Below are positions 1 to 17,234 of a stretch of DNA of 64,000 nucleotides, piece after piece. The stretch is from positions 1,231,232 to 1,295,231 of the forward strand of contig QPFY01000011.1 of NCBI GenBank assembly GCA_003665825.1, read 5' to 3'. Under the pieces are notes generated by a model. It made no database searches. It was not told the DNA's origin and worked only from the letters and a program-made list of their open reading frames with translations. A program made the translations under genes and the position numbers. Each line of letters starts with the position of its first letter. Positions within the stretch are counted from its first letter, which is position 1. The stretch comes from Microbotryum silenes-acaulis (taxonomy: Eukaryota; Basidiomycota; Microbotryomycetes; Microbotryales; Microbotryaceae).

Positions 1-76
1 CCGGTTCGTCTCTCCCCTCCCTGCCTCTATCTGCCTTGCCCGTGCTCACCTCGGTTGGTGTCCGTTTTCCATCCAG

Positions 77-2379
<2,303 letters not shown>

Positions 2380-2723
2380 TCAGGCTAGCTCACTCGGACG
2401 TCTGTTCTTCGCTTCATGCACACATCCATCTGTTTCTTCACTACTTCGTTCGCTCGCAGGTCATTCCCCCGAGTTGTTATCCTGCTCCTTGGGACTCGAT
2501 CTTGCCTCATTGTTCTTTCTTTCCTTGCGGTTTCCACCCCCTCTGAACGGCCTTTAGGTCGCTCGTTTAGCTGCACAACTGAAATATATATCGCTTCATA
2601 CCTTCTGGCTCTCGAGTCGTGCGCCTTTTCTTCAACTTGGGAGACAATCTCATTTGCCCGACAGTCTTTGTGCGCGATGCCAAGTATTAAAAAAACATGG
2701 TGATCTTGCAAATCTAAGGTCTA
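2380..2723. other. Convergent intergenic spacer
   Basis: Spacer of 344 bp between the stop of calcineurin A and the stop of the minus-strand gene that follows. It should hold both 3' UTRs. It is CT-rich, with no credible coding exon or structured RNA visible. Confidence 0.5.
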
Positions 2724-5700
2724 CTACGATGCATACGACTGCGTCGTTTGATGCGTTGCCATGTGCTGCTCCAACTCCTCCCTCGTCTGCAACGTCGCAT
2801 CGCAAACTCGACCACCGTCCCCTGACGACTTCCACTGGCAGACGAGCGGCGGTAAGGGGACAGTTTCCCCGATCGAGCTTGACAAATTCGCTTCCTCGCT
2901 GGTTGTCGTGTCCGCAGGAGCAGCATGCGCGCTCTCCTCCTGTGGCGGTGCACTCTCCTCATCGTCGTCCTTCTCGTCCTCTTCATCACTCGAATCGTTT
3001 CGCTCCAAGTCATTCTCAATCGCCTCATGATGCTTGAGCTCAGCCTGGAAATCATCCCACAACGCCGCCTTCTTGATGACCTCGCTCTCCGCCACCCGTC
3101 TTCTCTCCGCTTTGAGCAACGCCATCTCCCCTTCCAACCTCTTGACCGTGAACTTGAGCTTCTTATTCTCGGCTTTGAACAGCATCGCATTTTGCTTCAA
3201 CCCGCGATCCAACACGGACCTTAATCTCAACGTCTCGGCCTCGGCCACGACCGTTTCTCGTGCCCTCATCACTGCGGCCGTAGAGGCTTGCGAGTATTGC
3301 GCTTGCATGTAGGCAAAGTCGGATTGGGCGGACTCTTTCGAAGCCGCCAAGGAACGATTCTGTTTGAGCAAGGTCGCGATCTCTGTCCGCAACTTGGTCA
3401 CCTCCAGCGCCAGCGGTCGCAGAGTCTCGAGTTCAGCGGACATGGTCGACGTTTGGGCTCGGAGGTCGCCAAGTTCTCGCTCTAGTTCGTCACGCGACAT
3501 CATCTCGATCGGTTTGGGAAGCGGCACCGCCGGTTCAGCAGCGGCTGAAGTCGCGGGAACGGCCGCAGGGGTTCCAGGTGTGAGTCCACGGGTTCGAGTC
3601 GAGGCGTGGGCGAGTGAACGAGCAAAGTCAAATTGGGCTTGGGCGGCTGCAACGCGTTTGAGTTGGTAGGTCCCGGCTTGGGAATGGACGATGATGAAGT
3701 CAATTTTTTCGATGTTCTCTTGCGTTACGTGGCGGAGCTCGAAAGCCCAGTGGGCGAGTCGGCACAGGGGTTCTTCAGGGTTGCCTGTGGTGATGGAATC
3801 GGGTCAAATCGTCAGTCAAGGGATCTGCGGATGCGAGCTTAGGTTTAGCACTTACTGGCATAAGCCTTAGGGTCACGCAAGAAGCGCTCAATCTCGGCTT
3901 TTGTCGAATCCGTGTCGGTGATGTAGGTCGACGCATGCACGAGTTGGATCAGTCCATCGACATGCGAGCCACCTCCTGGTGCGGGGGAAGCGTTTCGCGA
4001 GACCGCGGCTGTCTGCCCTGTACCGCTAGGTCCAGGAGAGCCTTGTCGATCGTTCGATTCCGCTGCAAGACCTTCGACTGCCTGAACGCGCGCGAGGGCT
4101 GGCGACAAAGGCTGCGTCGGGACGGTGAAGGGTGTCATGTGGGGTGGCAGGGTGATGTGTGTCGGAGCGTCCATGATGCGAGCCAGTGAGCCTCCTGTCG
4201 ATTCGACATGATTCCTCTCGCTCTCAGTCGTCGTTGAAGGAGGGGTCTCGATTGATGTCGGCGGTTTGTCGGCGAATTCGACCATCTTCGCTTTTTTGGA
4301 CTGCTGCTCTTCCTCGTCGCTCTCGGGAAAATCACGCTTTGTGGGATTCGGGGCGGGTGCCGGCGTGGTGTTCGGTGCCGGTTGTGGTGGAGGAGCAGCT
4401 GACCCCGCTGGCATACTCGATGACGCGTTACGCAGCGATGATGCTCCATTTGTCGACGAAGGAATAATGGTACTACCGATGGATCCATTCGAGTCGTTCG
4501 TCGAAGCCACGTAGCTCTGAGGAGCCGATAGCCCAGGAATTGGAGCGGTGTTTTGCATGGGCTGTTGGTAAGGTTGTGGTGCGGACGGTTCGCCTTCGCT
4601 CCCATCGGCGGCAGCATAGTTCCCAAAGGATGATTGTGTCGAGAAGCTCGATGCGAAGGGGTGGGCCGGCACAGCAAGGGGACGCGAGCGCTCCAGCGTT
4701 CTTCGGACTGCTACTCTAGCATTCAAGAAGCCCATATCTCCATCACCATCTTCACTCAGAAGCGTTGGGGGCGGTCGCATCATGTTGATCTTGTCGGGGG
4801 CAATGATCGCTTGAGCAGCGACGTGTACACTGAAAGGTCCAACCACGGCGTGCGCGGGAACATTCGGCATCATAGGCAGCGAAAGGCTCGAGTTCTCATC
4901 GCTGCAAGTTCTGTTGGAAGACGAAGACGACCCGGAAGAAGCCGGCGTCTGCAGTACGAGCTCGAGTTGAGGTTTCGATCCCGTTCGTCGTAGGGGCACA
5001 CTTGTGGAAGGCCGAATGGCCGGGAGCCTCGACGTCAACGGTCTGACGGGGGATGAGTCTGGGTTTTCGATGGGGTCGATCTCCACTTGGGACAAAGGGT
5101 AGAAGTCCGTCGCCGTGGGGATGGGGACGGGTCGCATGGGCCGGGCTGACACGGCGGAGGCAGCAGGTGTCGAACCAACCACGCTGATGGAAGACCGCAA
5201 TGAGTGGTTATTTGACGACGATGAGGAGGAAACTTGAGTCGATTGTGTTGAAGACAATGAGACGGACAACTCCGCCAGCGGTTTCCGGTCAGGTAGATAT
5301 GGCGGCGGCAACAAGCTGGAGGGGAGAAAGATTTCGTCGCCCTGCGAGTCGAGGATCACGCGCATAGTCTCCTCGATGATCACGACGTCGCTATCGCAAC
5401 CATCACTACTACCGGCCCCTCTAGTATCGTCGTTGTCGCTTTCATCGCTTTCGCTCGAATCAGAATCGGGTCGGATCTGGAAAGCGACCTTCCTCACCTT
5501 CTTGACGGGTCGCCCAGTCGCGCGCGCCTCGACGGATGACGACTTCTCCCTCGTTCGTTGCCGTTGCTCGATTTCGATGACGGGCTCGCTCGACATTCTT
5601 TGTTTGCCTTTCTTGTTCATGGAAGGACGAGTTGCTCGAGCGTCCTTGTTAGTGGCCTGCGGGGCTTTCGTGGCTTCCCAATGCTTGATCAATCCCAGCG

Positions 5701-6370
5701 TGGCATTTGATTTGGCCTCCTGAGTAAGGACACGCAATACAACCAGAGTCAGGGCCGACATTTGCCTCCGAGTTCTTAAGATAGACGAACCCAGGTAGGC
5801 TCGTACGATCTCCCATGCTCGTCGGTCCCGTCCCATGCGAGCAAGTATTGGCCTCGACGCTCACCAATCTGCCGAATCCTCGATTGCCGGACGTCAGTGT
5901 CAATTTAGACCGCGCTGAGACGACCCGAGACGGGGAACATGTGTAACGCACAATAGCTTTGACCGGCCAAAGCTTTTGCGAAGGTGTAACATCCTCATCT
6001 TCATCCTCGTTGTCCTCGTCATCTTCGGTGTCCTCGTCCTCCTCGTTGTCCTCGTCGTCAAGGACGACTTGTTCGCCGAGTGTGCTCGGCGCAGTAGCCG
6101 AGGCTCCCGCATGCGACTCGGGCTCTGCTTCATCCGACGGGGTCGGGTCGATCAAAGTGGCGCCAGATGCGATGGCTTGCGTTGCGGGATGAACTCGGAG
6201 CGAGTCGTCCTGATCCTCCGGAGAAGATGATCTGTACTCCACGATGATAGGTATGTTAGTTCAGAGCGATATGCGCTCAAGTGAGACTGCGAGGTCGCTG
6301 ACGCGACGCCAAGTCCCAGCCGAGCCTGAGCTCAGCCGAGTCACGCATACATCGTCGTTGGCGTCGACAT
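2724..6370 (-). CDS. Large coiled-coil protein with C-terminal C2H2-like finger, function unknown
   Basis: Predicted 1103-aa protein from four exons: 6370-6351, 6231-5865, 5719-3856 and 3784-2724; all phases fit. Not recognised. The N terminus has an acidic run (Glu/Asp, about residues 70-100) followed by a short conserved-looking block around LWPVKAIVRYTCSPSRVV. The middle (about 150-700) is Ser/Pro/Thr-rich and probably disordered, with one basic patch. A more ordered region follows (AEIERFLRDPKAYASNPEE, then RLAHWAFELRHVTQENIEKI), next a coiled coil of about 130 residues, an acidic stretch, and finally CQW..C..H-x3-H resembling a C2H2 zinc finger. The 145-bp intron at 5720-5864 and the 20-nt first exon are inferred only from splice signals and frame. 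A nuclear role is possible but unproven. Confidence 0.6.
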
Positions 6371-7989
6371 GGCTGGAGGGGAAGAAAATTTGGGAATCCA
6401 GGGGAGCATCACTTACGACATTATCATGCTTGCTCGGTAAAGCATGGTGATTGAGGTAAATACTCGCCGTGCAATGTGGTGCACTGCCGACCTTGTGTAT
6501 GAAAAAAGTCACGATCCGGTCGTCACGTGCTGTTGTGGCCGATATGCTGCACCGGTAGAGATGTGATACTACACCAAAAGCGGCGCGTAGCCGAGAGTGA
6601 ATCGTTTGGACAGTAAAGAGTTGTACGCGTCGCACGTGAGGGCAGCTGGTAGGATGACGTTGTCGAGAGAGTTTGGGCAGGGGGGATGGGATTGTTGAGC
6701 CCGTCGAATGGGTAGAGCTCGCGTGGGACGGGAAAGCAAGTGGTACCTCGACTGTAGCCCGCGCGAAAGAGAGCCACGTAAATATTCTAAACAGAGGCGA
6801 GGCGGGTGAGCGGGCTGCTCAAGATAGGTGACAGGCTTCGAAAGAGGCGAGCGGCGTGCACTGTTGCCGCTCGAGGTGGTTGGAGGGGATGGAAATATGA
6901 GAGGGGATGCTGGTGCAGCCAGGAGCAGTGGGGAGTGATGGGATGAGAGGGGGAAAATGAACAGCGGGGCCCACAGCTTGAAATGGGTGTGGTCGATGCT
7001 GGGTAAACAAGGGCGGCGGGACGCACACCGCAAAAGTAAGCGGGTATGTTTTATCAACGCCAAACGCTGGGCGCCTGAGGAGGGGAGGAGGAGAGGGTGT
7101 GAGGGGGAGGAACGGAGGAGGCAATTGATGCTTCTTTTCGTTTTGTACCAGCTCGTCTCGACCGAACTGGCGAATTGGGGGCGTCGGCGGTGGCCACGAA
7201 CCCGCAGCTGGCTGCCCGGCTGCCCGGCTCGTTTGCGATCGGGACTATCTATTGGGGGGGCCAGCCTGAGACGGACAGGCAAAATACCAAGCACGAATTA
7301 TAATTCGGGCCACCAAATAACAGGGCTCAATAGTGTGTCTCCAGTTCAAGATATCTTTCAATACAAGTTCTTGATTTTTTGTGAATTTTCGAACGCCTGG
7401 AATAAGCTCGTTCCAGCAATTCTAGCGCCGGTCAGTTGCGATCGGCTTGACGTTGCTGTAAGAGCCGGGTGACCTTGGACATGACGACATCTTTCGCTCC
7501 AAGAATCCCAATATGGGCGAATTAAAGGTGGAGATAGTGTGATATACTCAAAACAATAAAGGACATATGGTGCGGTGGAGGACTTCGAATGGATATCTTG
7601 GAGCGTAGAGCAATTGTGTCTCCTACAGGATGGGCTGCAAATAAGGTCCAATTTGGCCCAGAAATGGCCCCGGCAACCACAGAAGACCACAGACGCGCCG
7701 CTCCGGCAGTATGCGCTGCGAACGAGCCGAAGCATCTTTCAAATTGGGTTCTTCTCGAGCTCGAGCGACGAGCACTTCTAAGTCGACCGTCGAGACCCAG
7801 CTTGCTTTGTTTCTCCCCACACCATCTCATCCGCATTGCACACGGGTGTATCGTCTCCCTCTTTCCGCAATTCTTTCGCTTCGTACATCCACGTCGTCGC
7901 TGTACTCGAGACTCTTTGCTCTCGCCGCTGGCCGCCCCACTCCCACTCGGTCACCTCGGTTGCACTTCTCGTGCTTTTCGTCGTCCACG
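6371..7989. other. Divergent intergenic region
   Basis: About 1.6 kb between the minus-strand coiled-coil gene and the plus-strand ribose-5-phosphate isomerase gene. Open frames here have no family resemblance and no consistent splice structure. The last 300 bp are pyrimidine-rich, as expected for a promoter and 5' UTR. No RNA gene or repeat was seen. Confidence 0.45.
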
Positions 7990-10014
7990 ATGCAGTCATC
8001 ACAGCCTCAACCGATGGCGCCGCTGCCGGAGAACCCCAAGGCGTCGTCCAGCCAACCCAACTCGCGTCGACCATCCGGTGTCTCAGCCATGGGTCGACCT
8101 GACCCTCTGTCGTCCATCATTCATGCCTCCGTACGTTCCGAATCCACCTGAAACCGCTGCCGCTCCCCCGAGTCAGATCGTCTCGAAGCCCCTTTCCTGG
8201 TTTGCCCTCGCCGAATTACCCCCCGCGTCTCAGGCGACGTCTATCGCATAGTCTGACCGATATTTTTGAGCTCTAGGCTTCCCGAATCGGCCCCGGTGCT
8301 CATCCGACGGGACATCCCGACAATCTGCATGTGCTCAGTCCCGAGGAAACGGCCAAACGTCTTGCAGCCTACGCCGCCGTCGACGAACACGTCAAGCCGC
8401 AGCACAAAGTGCTTGGAATTGGGTAAGGCAATATGACATCTACCTAGTGCTCATTGTCTCGCCGAAGCTCGAGGGTTTTGGACGTCCTGGGATGCGACGG
8501 TCGGCCTGGCTCGGTCGACCGAGTCTGCGAAAGAGGCTCCTCGAGGATCTTTTCGAAGGATGATTCCAGACGTCAACCCTTCCGAGGCAGACGATGAGGT
8601 TTTTTCAAGTCGTCGTGTGCTTTGCTCTGTTTCACACTGCCATCTTTGGTCGACCCTGCGAGCATCGTCTTCGCTCCGGCGGACCACTTGCCGCTCCTCG
8701 GTCCCGAATCTCGGAGGTTGCGAGGACAGACCATCCGAAATCCATTCGCCTCTCTAATAATTATCTAGCAAACCCAGAGAACTGACCTTGATAAAACAAA
8801 ATAAAAATCACAGATCGGGCTCCACCGTTCCCTACGTCGTCGAGCGGCTTTGTCAAGAACCCCACTGCGCCGACAACTTGGATCGATGGTCGGTGGAAAT
8901 CTAGCTTCGGTAGCACTTGATGTCATGTTGCTGAGCTATGGATCTTTTCCACCAGGTTCGTGCCGACCGGATTCCAATCCAAAGAACTTATTGTCAAGGC
9001 TGGCTTAAACCTCGGGGACGTCGATCAATTCCCGGAGATTGATGTCACGATCGATGGTGCCGATGAGGTTGATGTGAGTGATCATAACATCATCAGCGAG
9101 CTCTCTATTTTTTGCTGAACATCCTCCTTCTTTGCTTTGACCATAGGACGAACTGAATGCGATCAAGTGAGTTTCACATTTGCACCCAGCAGCAGGCGGG
9201 ACCGAACAGCTCAACTGATATCATCTCATTTCGTCTGACTAGGGGAGGTGGAGCATGTCACCTGAGAGAGAAGGTCTTGGCTGAAGCGGCCACGCACTTC
9301 ATCATCGTTGCCGATTCGCGCAAGGACTCGAAGGTCCTCGGTACAAACTGGAAACAAGGCGTTCCGATTGAGGTCGCGCCTTTCGCTTGGGCTAAGGTTT
9401 TCCAGAGTGCGTTCTTTGGTGGTGTACTTAATGACAGGGCTGGGTTGCTAACTTGGGTTGAGTTGCATTTCGGACGATTCAGATCTTCAGAAGATGGGTT
9501 GCGAGAAGCCGACACTACGAATGGGCAAGATGAAGGCCGGACCGGTCGTCACTGACAACGGGTGAGTAACCGTGCAAGAGGTTTTCTGGGTCTGATTGGT
9601 GCTGATCTGGCGTCGTCTCTTCTTCCGATCTTCCGTCCCTTTAGAAACTTTGTGATTGACGCCGTCTTTTCCGAAGCCTACATGCGCGACCCGACAGAGT
9701 TGCTGCACCGTATCAAGATGTGAGCTCAAACTTTCTCAACGAGCATCAAAGTGATATCTGATCCAAACAAGAGCTTGTATCCTCTTTCGCTCACAGGTTG
9801 ACGGGTGTCTTGGAAGTGGGCATCTTCGCTAATATGGCGCTGGCGGCTTACTTTGGGAACCCGGATGGGACGGTCACCATTAGGTGGCAAGATGGTCAGT
9901 CGGCGCCGTTATGTCTCCCAAATGAAGAACATACACGAGATTGATGCTATCTCTCTGCTGTCTTCAGGTCGTCGACACGTCAAGGAAGCGCCCAAAAACC
10001 TTGTTACTAAGTAG
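7990..10014 (+). CDS. RKI1: Ribose-5-phosphate isomerase A
   Basis: Interconverts ribose-5-phosphate and ribulose-5-phosphate in the non-oxidative pentose phosphate pathway (cytosol). Ten exons: 7990-8130, 8277-8422, 8814-8888, 8956-9073, 9147-9166, 9243-9406, 9483-9561, 9645-9719, 9797-9894, 9968-10014; predicted 320 aa. RpiA motifs are continuous across junctions: [46 protein letters not shown] (catalytic region), [17 protein letters not shown], and [12 protein letters not shown] near the end. An N-terminal extension of about 55 residues, Ser/Pro-rich, precedes the catalytic fold; it could be partly untranslated if a later start is used. Exon 5 is only 20 nt and intron 2 is unusually long (391 bp). 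The gene converges on GCN5. Confidence 0.95.
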
Positions 10015-10337
10015 ATGGAAGTAGAAATTGGTCTAGACACGCTTTGAAGCATCCGTTTCGCTTTGGATTTTCGGCCCGCCAAGTTCGCCTGCCAACTTGT
10101 TTCCTTTACCCTCTTGGATCAATTGTCTACCAGGAATTTCACTCCTTCTTTCCGCGCTTTCGAACTTTGGTTTTTTTCCGAGAGGAAGTGAAAATACAAC
10201 GGAGTGAAAACACGAATTTCAAACAACGCTCCGAGAGCCAAAGGTGGCAGTGAACAAAACAACATGCTTTCGTGGGCTCTTGTTACAACAAATAAACATT
10301 CAACAGCTCCTTCCTTACGACCTAACCATAGTATGGC
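10015..10337. other. Convergent intergenic spacer
   Basis: 323 bp between the stops of ribose-5-phosphate isomerase and GCN5, with AT-rich stretches compatible with the two polyadenylation regions. Nothing else seen. Confidence 0.5.
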
Positions 10338-12851
<2,514 letters not shown>

Positions 12852-13061
12852 GCTGGGGCTGGGCGGGGAAGGCGGGCGAGGAAGGCGGACGGGTCGGGTC
12901 GAGTGGGGGGAGAGAAGAGAAGAGAAGAGAAGAGAGTCAACGAGACGAGCGGCTGCCATATCACGCTCTCTCACGGTCGTCCCTCGGCTTTCCTTCCTCT
13001 TCCCATCCACCCCCCTTCGAGCTCGAGCAGCACTCTCACCCTCACCCCCTCTTCACCCACT
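12852..13061. promoter_or_regulatory. Bidirectional promoter region, GCN5 / PRKRIP1-like
   Basis: Only 210 bp separate the chosen start codons of the divergent GCN5 and PRKRIP1-like genes, so both core promoters and 5' leaders must fit here. It contains a purine-rich repeat of GAGAA units (about 12910-12935) and CT-rich tracts. No specific factor site is claimed. Confidence 0.45.
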
Positions 13062-13971
13062 ATGGCTTCCCCCTCGCGCTCCACATCCACCCCATCCACC
13101 ACCACCACCACGTCGATCCCAAGCTCCAAAGAATTGCGCCACGCGACCCCCGCCCAACTCCAAGCCGCAGCTTTACAAAGACTACTCAAAGACACCTCCA
13201 AACCGGTTCATATCCCTTCCGCACCCAAGGAGGGGGTCAAGCAATTACGTGCGCCGAGGGAGATGATGAGGAACGTCCAGGGTAGCTCGGCGGGAGCGGG
13301 CAGTGGCGAGTTTGTGAGTGCATGTGCATCGGTGCGAGTGTAGTAGATTCCGCATGGGGGGGATGAGGAGTTGATCTCTTTTTGTATGTCCTCGTCGCAG
13401 CACGTGTACAAGGAATCGAGGAGGAGGGAATACGAGAGGCTCAAACTGATGGACGAGGAGGAGGCCTATGTACGAACCTACCCTCTAGCCTCACTCCACC
13501 GAGCACAATCCACTCACACAACCCTCAATTGCAACTCTCCAGAACAAAGCCAAACAAGCCGCCCTGGACCGTCAAGCCACGTACGAATCCCAAGCCGAAG
13601 CCAAAACGGCCAAGAACAGGTTGAAGAGGCAAAAGAAGAAACACGCGCAGAGGACCACATCCGCTTCAGGTGCTGGGGAGAAAGCGGATCAAGCTGGAGA
13701 AGAAAAGGATGATGGGGCCATGTTGGGGGACAAGAAGAGAAAGTTGGGATCGAGTGCGGCGGCGAGTGGGGGAGCGTTCACGTTCAAGTCCGCCAAGGAG
13801 AGGCAGGACGAGGATCAGGACGAGGACGAGGAGGAAGGACCGAAGGATGACGACACACAGCGCATCGAAACGATAAATAACGGTGCCTTCGTCCAGGATG
13901 CTATCACCGTACCCCAAGTCGCCCCGGCCAAAGAAGCAGGCGTCAAGATTGTCGATGATGATGACTTTTGA
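13062..13971 (+). CDS. PRKRIP1 / DUF1168 family protein (spliceosome-associated)
   Basis: 249-aa protein from exons 13062-13313, 13401-13469 and 13543-13971. It carries the family signature across the first junction: MMRNVQGSSAGAGSGEFHVYK, then ESRRREYERLKLMDEEE and a basic NRLKRQKKKH helix, followed by an acidic disordered tail ending in DDDDF. In animals the family member PRKRIP1 was seen in spliceosome structures as a long helix bridging U2 components, and it was named for binding PKR. A splicing role here is by family inference; fungi lack PKR. All exon phases are 0 at both junctions. Confidence 0.85.
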
Positions 13972-14222
13972 CGAGGTCTCTTCCCTTTCTTTCTCGGCGC
14001 AGAACCACTCCCACAACTTGTTGTAATTCCTATTGGATTCCCACTTCTGTTCCGAATTAACAACTACAAAGCTACAGAAACCATAATGTCCTTTTGCGAC
14101 TTCAAGACGGAAGATAAATTAAAGCCCTGGGGGTGCTATTCGGGCGGATGGATCGAAATGCCATATAAAGGGCCATCTCCTCCAATATATCAACAAGAGC
14201 AAAGGCGGACAGAAGAAAGTGT

Positions 14223-16870
14223 CTATACGACCCACAGACCTCCCGCACCCAAAAGCACCAACAAAGCCACACCCGTCGATCCAACGGTCCTTCGCTCTAC
14301 TCCTGAGGTTCGGGAGGTGGCTGAGGGGGTAGGAGAAGCGGCTGAGGCGGTAACGAATATTGTTGTTTCGGGTTGGGAAGTGACGGTCACTTCGGCAGCG
14401 GGGGTCATCGAAGTTGGCGTGGGGGAAGCGATGCTGCTGCTGCTGCTGCTACTGCTGGTGGTGGAGGTACTGCGGGTGTGTCAAGTAGTCAGAGGGAGAT
14501 GCTTGGAGATTAGCTTCGAACACCCTTTTAGAATAGTCCCGTTGAAGATCTGTGACTCACGCATTTCCCAATCCACCCGAAGTGACCATCCCCCCATCCG
14601 TCGTCGCCAAACTCGTCACCGGCCCAACCGGACTGACCGTAATCGACCCCGTCGAAGCGATCGTCAAATTATTCGCCGGGCTTCCCCCACTACCCGATGT
14701 GAAATTCCAACTCCCCGCAATAATACTCCTCGCCAGCCCGACAGCAGGAGCACCTTGGTAAGAGTAGGAGTAGATGGCGTAGACGTTCTTGAGGAAAGCT
14801 CCGCCAATGATGGCGGTGGGTCTACCTCGCGCATCGACATTGTCCACTCCTGCGATGGTGAGGACGCAGATGCTTCGATCGCGAGAGATTGCTCGGATGA
14901 GATCTTCGGGAGGGATCTCATATTGCACTCCTTTAAAGGCGAAGGCTAGGGACCCAATGGGTGCGTCGCAAGGGATGTTGTAGGTCCCATCGCCGGTGCC
15001 TGAATCTACACCGCCGATTTGGGCGTACATCGCTTGGGCCGCTGCGACGGGGATTTGGATCAGGGTCGTTCCGGAATCGAAAGAGGCGTTCATTTCGGTT
15101 CCAGTGATGACCGTGCCGTTCAAGGCGATACCGTCCATCGCGAGCGTCCAAAAGGCGATCGAGGTGACGCGGCTCCACGAGCTGCACAGGGGTCGAGCCA
15201 CGCCAAGCCACGAACGTTTAAGCCAGGGGAATCGCAGCCTTCGATCGGAGAAGCATAACTCACATCGTTCCGGTGAACTTGGAGTTGTCCATGCAGCCAA
15301 TGCACAACTGCGCCCCACCGACACTACCTTGTGGGACCGTGGTGATGTCAGATGCTCGCACGAGGAACATGGAAAAATAGGGGTTTGCGACGATGCTTTG
15401 ATTCATGAGTCTAGATTAAGAAGAGACACACTTGCTGGTGAGTGCTTGATCCCGACGAAGGGTTCCCGAGGCAACCCACCTTTCAAACCAAGGACTGTAT
15501 CCACTCGCGGCAACGACCCCAAAGCCGAAGCCTAATCATTTGAGGTACCAGCCTGTCAGTCGTGAGGGAAGCAGGGAGGGGGCGAGTCAACGAGGGTAGT
15601 TCACTCACCGAAAATTCCGCTGATAGGATAGGGCGAAAAGGCCTGATCGAAGCGAACGAAGATTAGTTCATTAGCTTTCGGCGATCAGAGTGAAAGCCAG
15701 TTCCGACGAACCTGGTTCAGCGTTGTCGCAGCAGCAAAGACAGTGTCGACTGAATAGCCGCCCATCGTCACAATGTCCTGGTTCAAGAACCCCTGCTGGG
15801 ATCCCGAGCCGTACTTGATACTCCATGGGATCGAAGGCGTCGTGACGACTGAAGAAGACTTGCTCGCGTCCCACTCGGCCGTCGCAACTTGGCCGACACC
15901 CTCTTGGTACACCCACAGATCGGCCGAGCCAGTGTCGATCAGAATGGGGAAGACTTGTCCTGGTGTCCCGATCGAAATATTGGTGTAGACCCTATCATAA
16001 AGGTGTGTGGGAAAGTGTGTTAGCGGGCCCGCTGATTGATACCTCGGTCGAATCGGCCACTTCATACGGCCCCCGGCGCCGGGGTCGGGCTCGGCGTCCG
16101 GTTCGACGAAAGCTCACATAATGTCGAGGGGCTCCGAGTCTGTGACAGAGCACACCGTAGGTGTTAGTTCAGGATAGAAATCAACGGTCTACTTTGAACC
16201 ATGTACTCACAAAAGTCCAACATGGGTACCACACCTTGCCCCGAGCTCTGCCTTTTCTCAACCCTAGCCCTGGCCCTCGCTCTCCGTTCGATGCGATGCG
16301 CATGCCGAATCAGCAACTGGTGTTGTTCCAGTACCTCCGGGTGATTCAGTTCATTGGCATGGAAGTTGTCGAGCGCAGACTGATGCTTTTGTTGAGCCTG
16401 TCGTAGTGATTCTTGAATGCGTCTGTAGGGGGGTGGGGGCAATTGCAGATGCGCGAGATTGGAGTCTGGTGTTCAGTCAAATGTCTCGAGGGATCGAAGC
16501 GGGTCTCATTCCGGATCGCTGTCAAACGACGCCAATCCACAACGCCAGGCAATGCTCGATGGTCCAAAGCGGAGCTCATGTTGTGTTGAGCTCCACATCC
16601 GGCATTGCACCCATCTCCAACGTTACGATGCCCGAAAGCCTGCACCGGTTCCTAGTCGTGGTAGCCGATCCGTTTCGAACGCAGCAACCGCGGGGGTGGG
16701 CCTGGCTGTTTTTGGCTCGCTCGGAGTCCGCTGTGCGCTGCGGGAATTGGCACCGCCGCCTGCAGTCAGACTCACGAGACATCGACGTAGGAAGGTTCTA
16801 CGTAGACCGCTCCAACGATTGATCCAGCGACCAACGAGGTTGCTGCCACGAGGAAAGGTATCCGAGTCAT
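14223..16870 (-). CDS. Pepsin-like aspartic protease, secreted, probable GPI anchor
   Basis: Family A1 endopeptidase, predicted 569 aa from nine exons (descending): 16870-16776, 16422-16211, 16139-16118, 15991-15712, 15642-15609, 15531-15480, 15410-15264, 15181-14561, 14469-14223. The N terminus is a signal peptide (MTRIPFLVAATSLVAGSIVGA). A basic propeptide ends in VEKR, a Kex2-type site. Both catalytic aspartates are present: DTGS near residue 129 and DSGT near 316. The flap segment is IKYGSGSQQG. After the catalytic fold a Ser/Thr-rich stalk, including a poly-Ser run from AGC repeats, leads to a hydrophobic C terminus (GVALLVLLGAGGLWVV), the layout of yapsin-like GPI proteins. One exon is only 22 nt; intron 1 is 353 bp. 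If the last intron is retained, a TGA ends the protein before the stalk. Confidence 0.9.
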
Positions 16871-17234
16871 CGATTCGTTCGGTGGGTAAATATGGTACAA
16901 GATCAAAGGGAGTTTCAATGGGCTCAAATGACGACGCCGCGTCGCGCTCGCTCGCACGATCGGCTTCAGCCTGAGTCGGCTCCATCTGTGATCGAAGGCT
17001 TGGCTCCGAGGAGACCCTCCCTCGGCCTTCCTCCCATCAAGTCGCTGGGCGGCGGGCGCATACATGCAGCCAACATCATCTCACCTCTCAGAGGCCTAGG
17101 CGAGTCTTCCTCCAATGAAGTGGGGCCAGTGAGATTCATGTTCCACTGGAGCATCTTCCGGGTGCGAGTGCATATCGGCATTCCAATTTTATCATCCAAC
17201 TTTACGGCGCGAGTCGCCACTACTTTGGCCGCGC
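16871..17234. other. Intergenic spacer, RRP40 3' side / protease promoter
   Basis: 364 bp between two minus-strand genes. It contains no conserved coding segment; the frames open here do not connect to either neighbour. Confidence 0.4.

Noticed and set aside
5649..5864. Continuous extension of the first large exon of the coiled-coil gene
   Set aside because: The frame runs into unrelated sequence and a stop; a GTGAGC..CAG intron keeps phase into the next long frame.
14431..14461. CTG/CAG repeat as an expansion element
   Set aside because: It is simply the poly-Ser part of the protease stalk; the length is modest.
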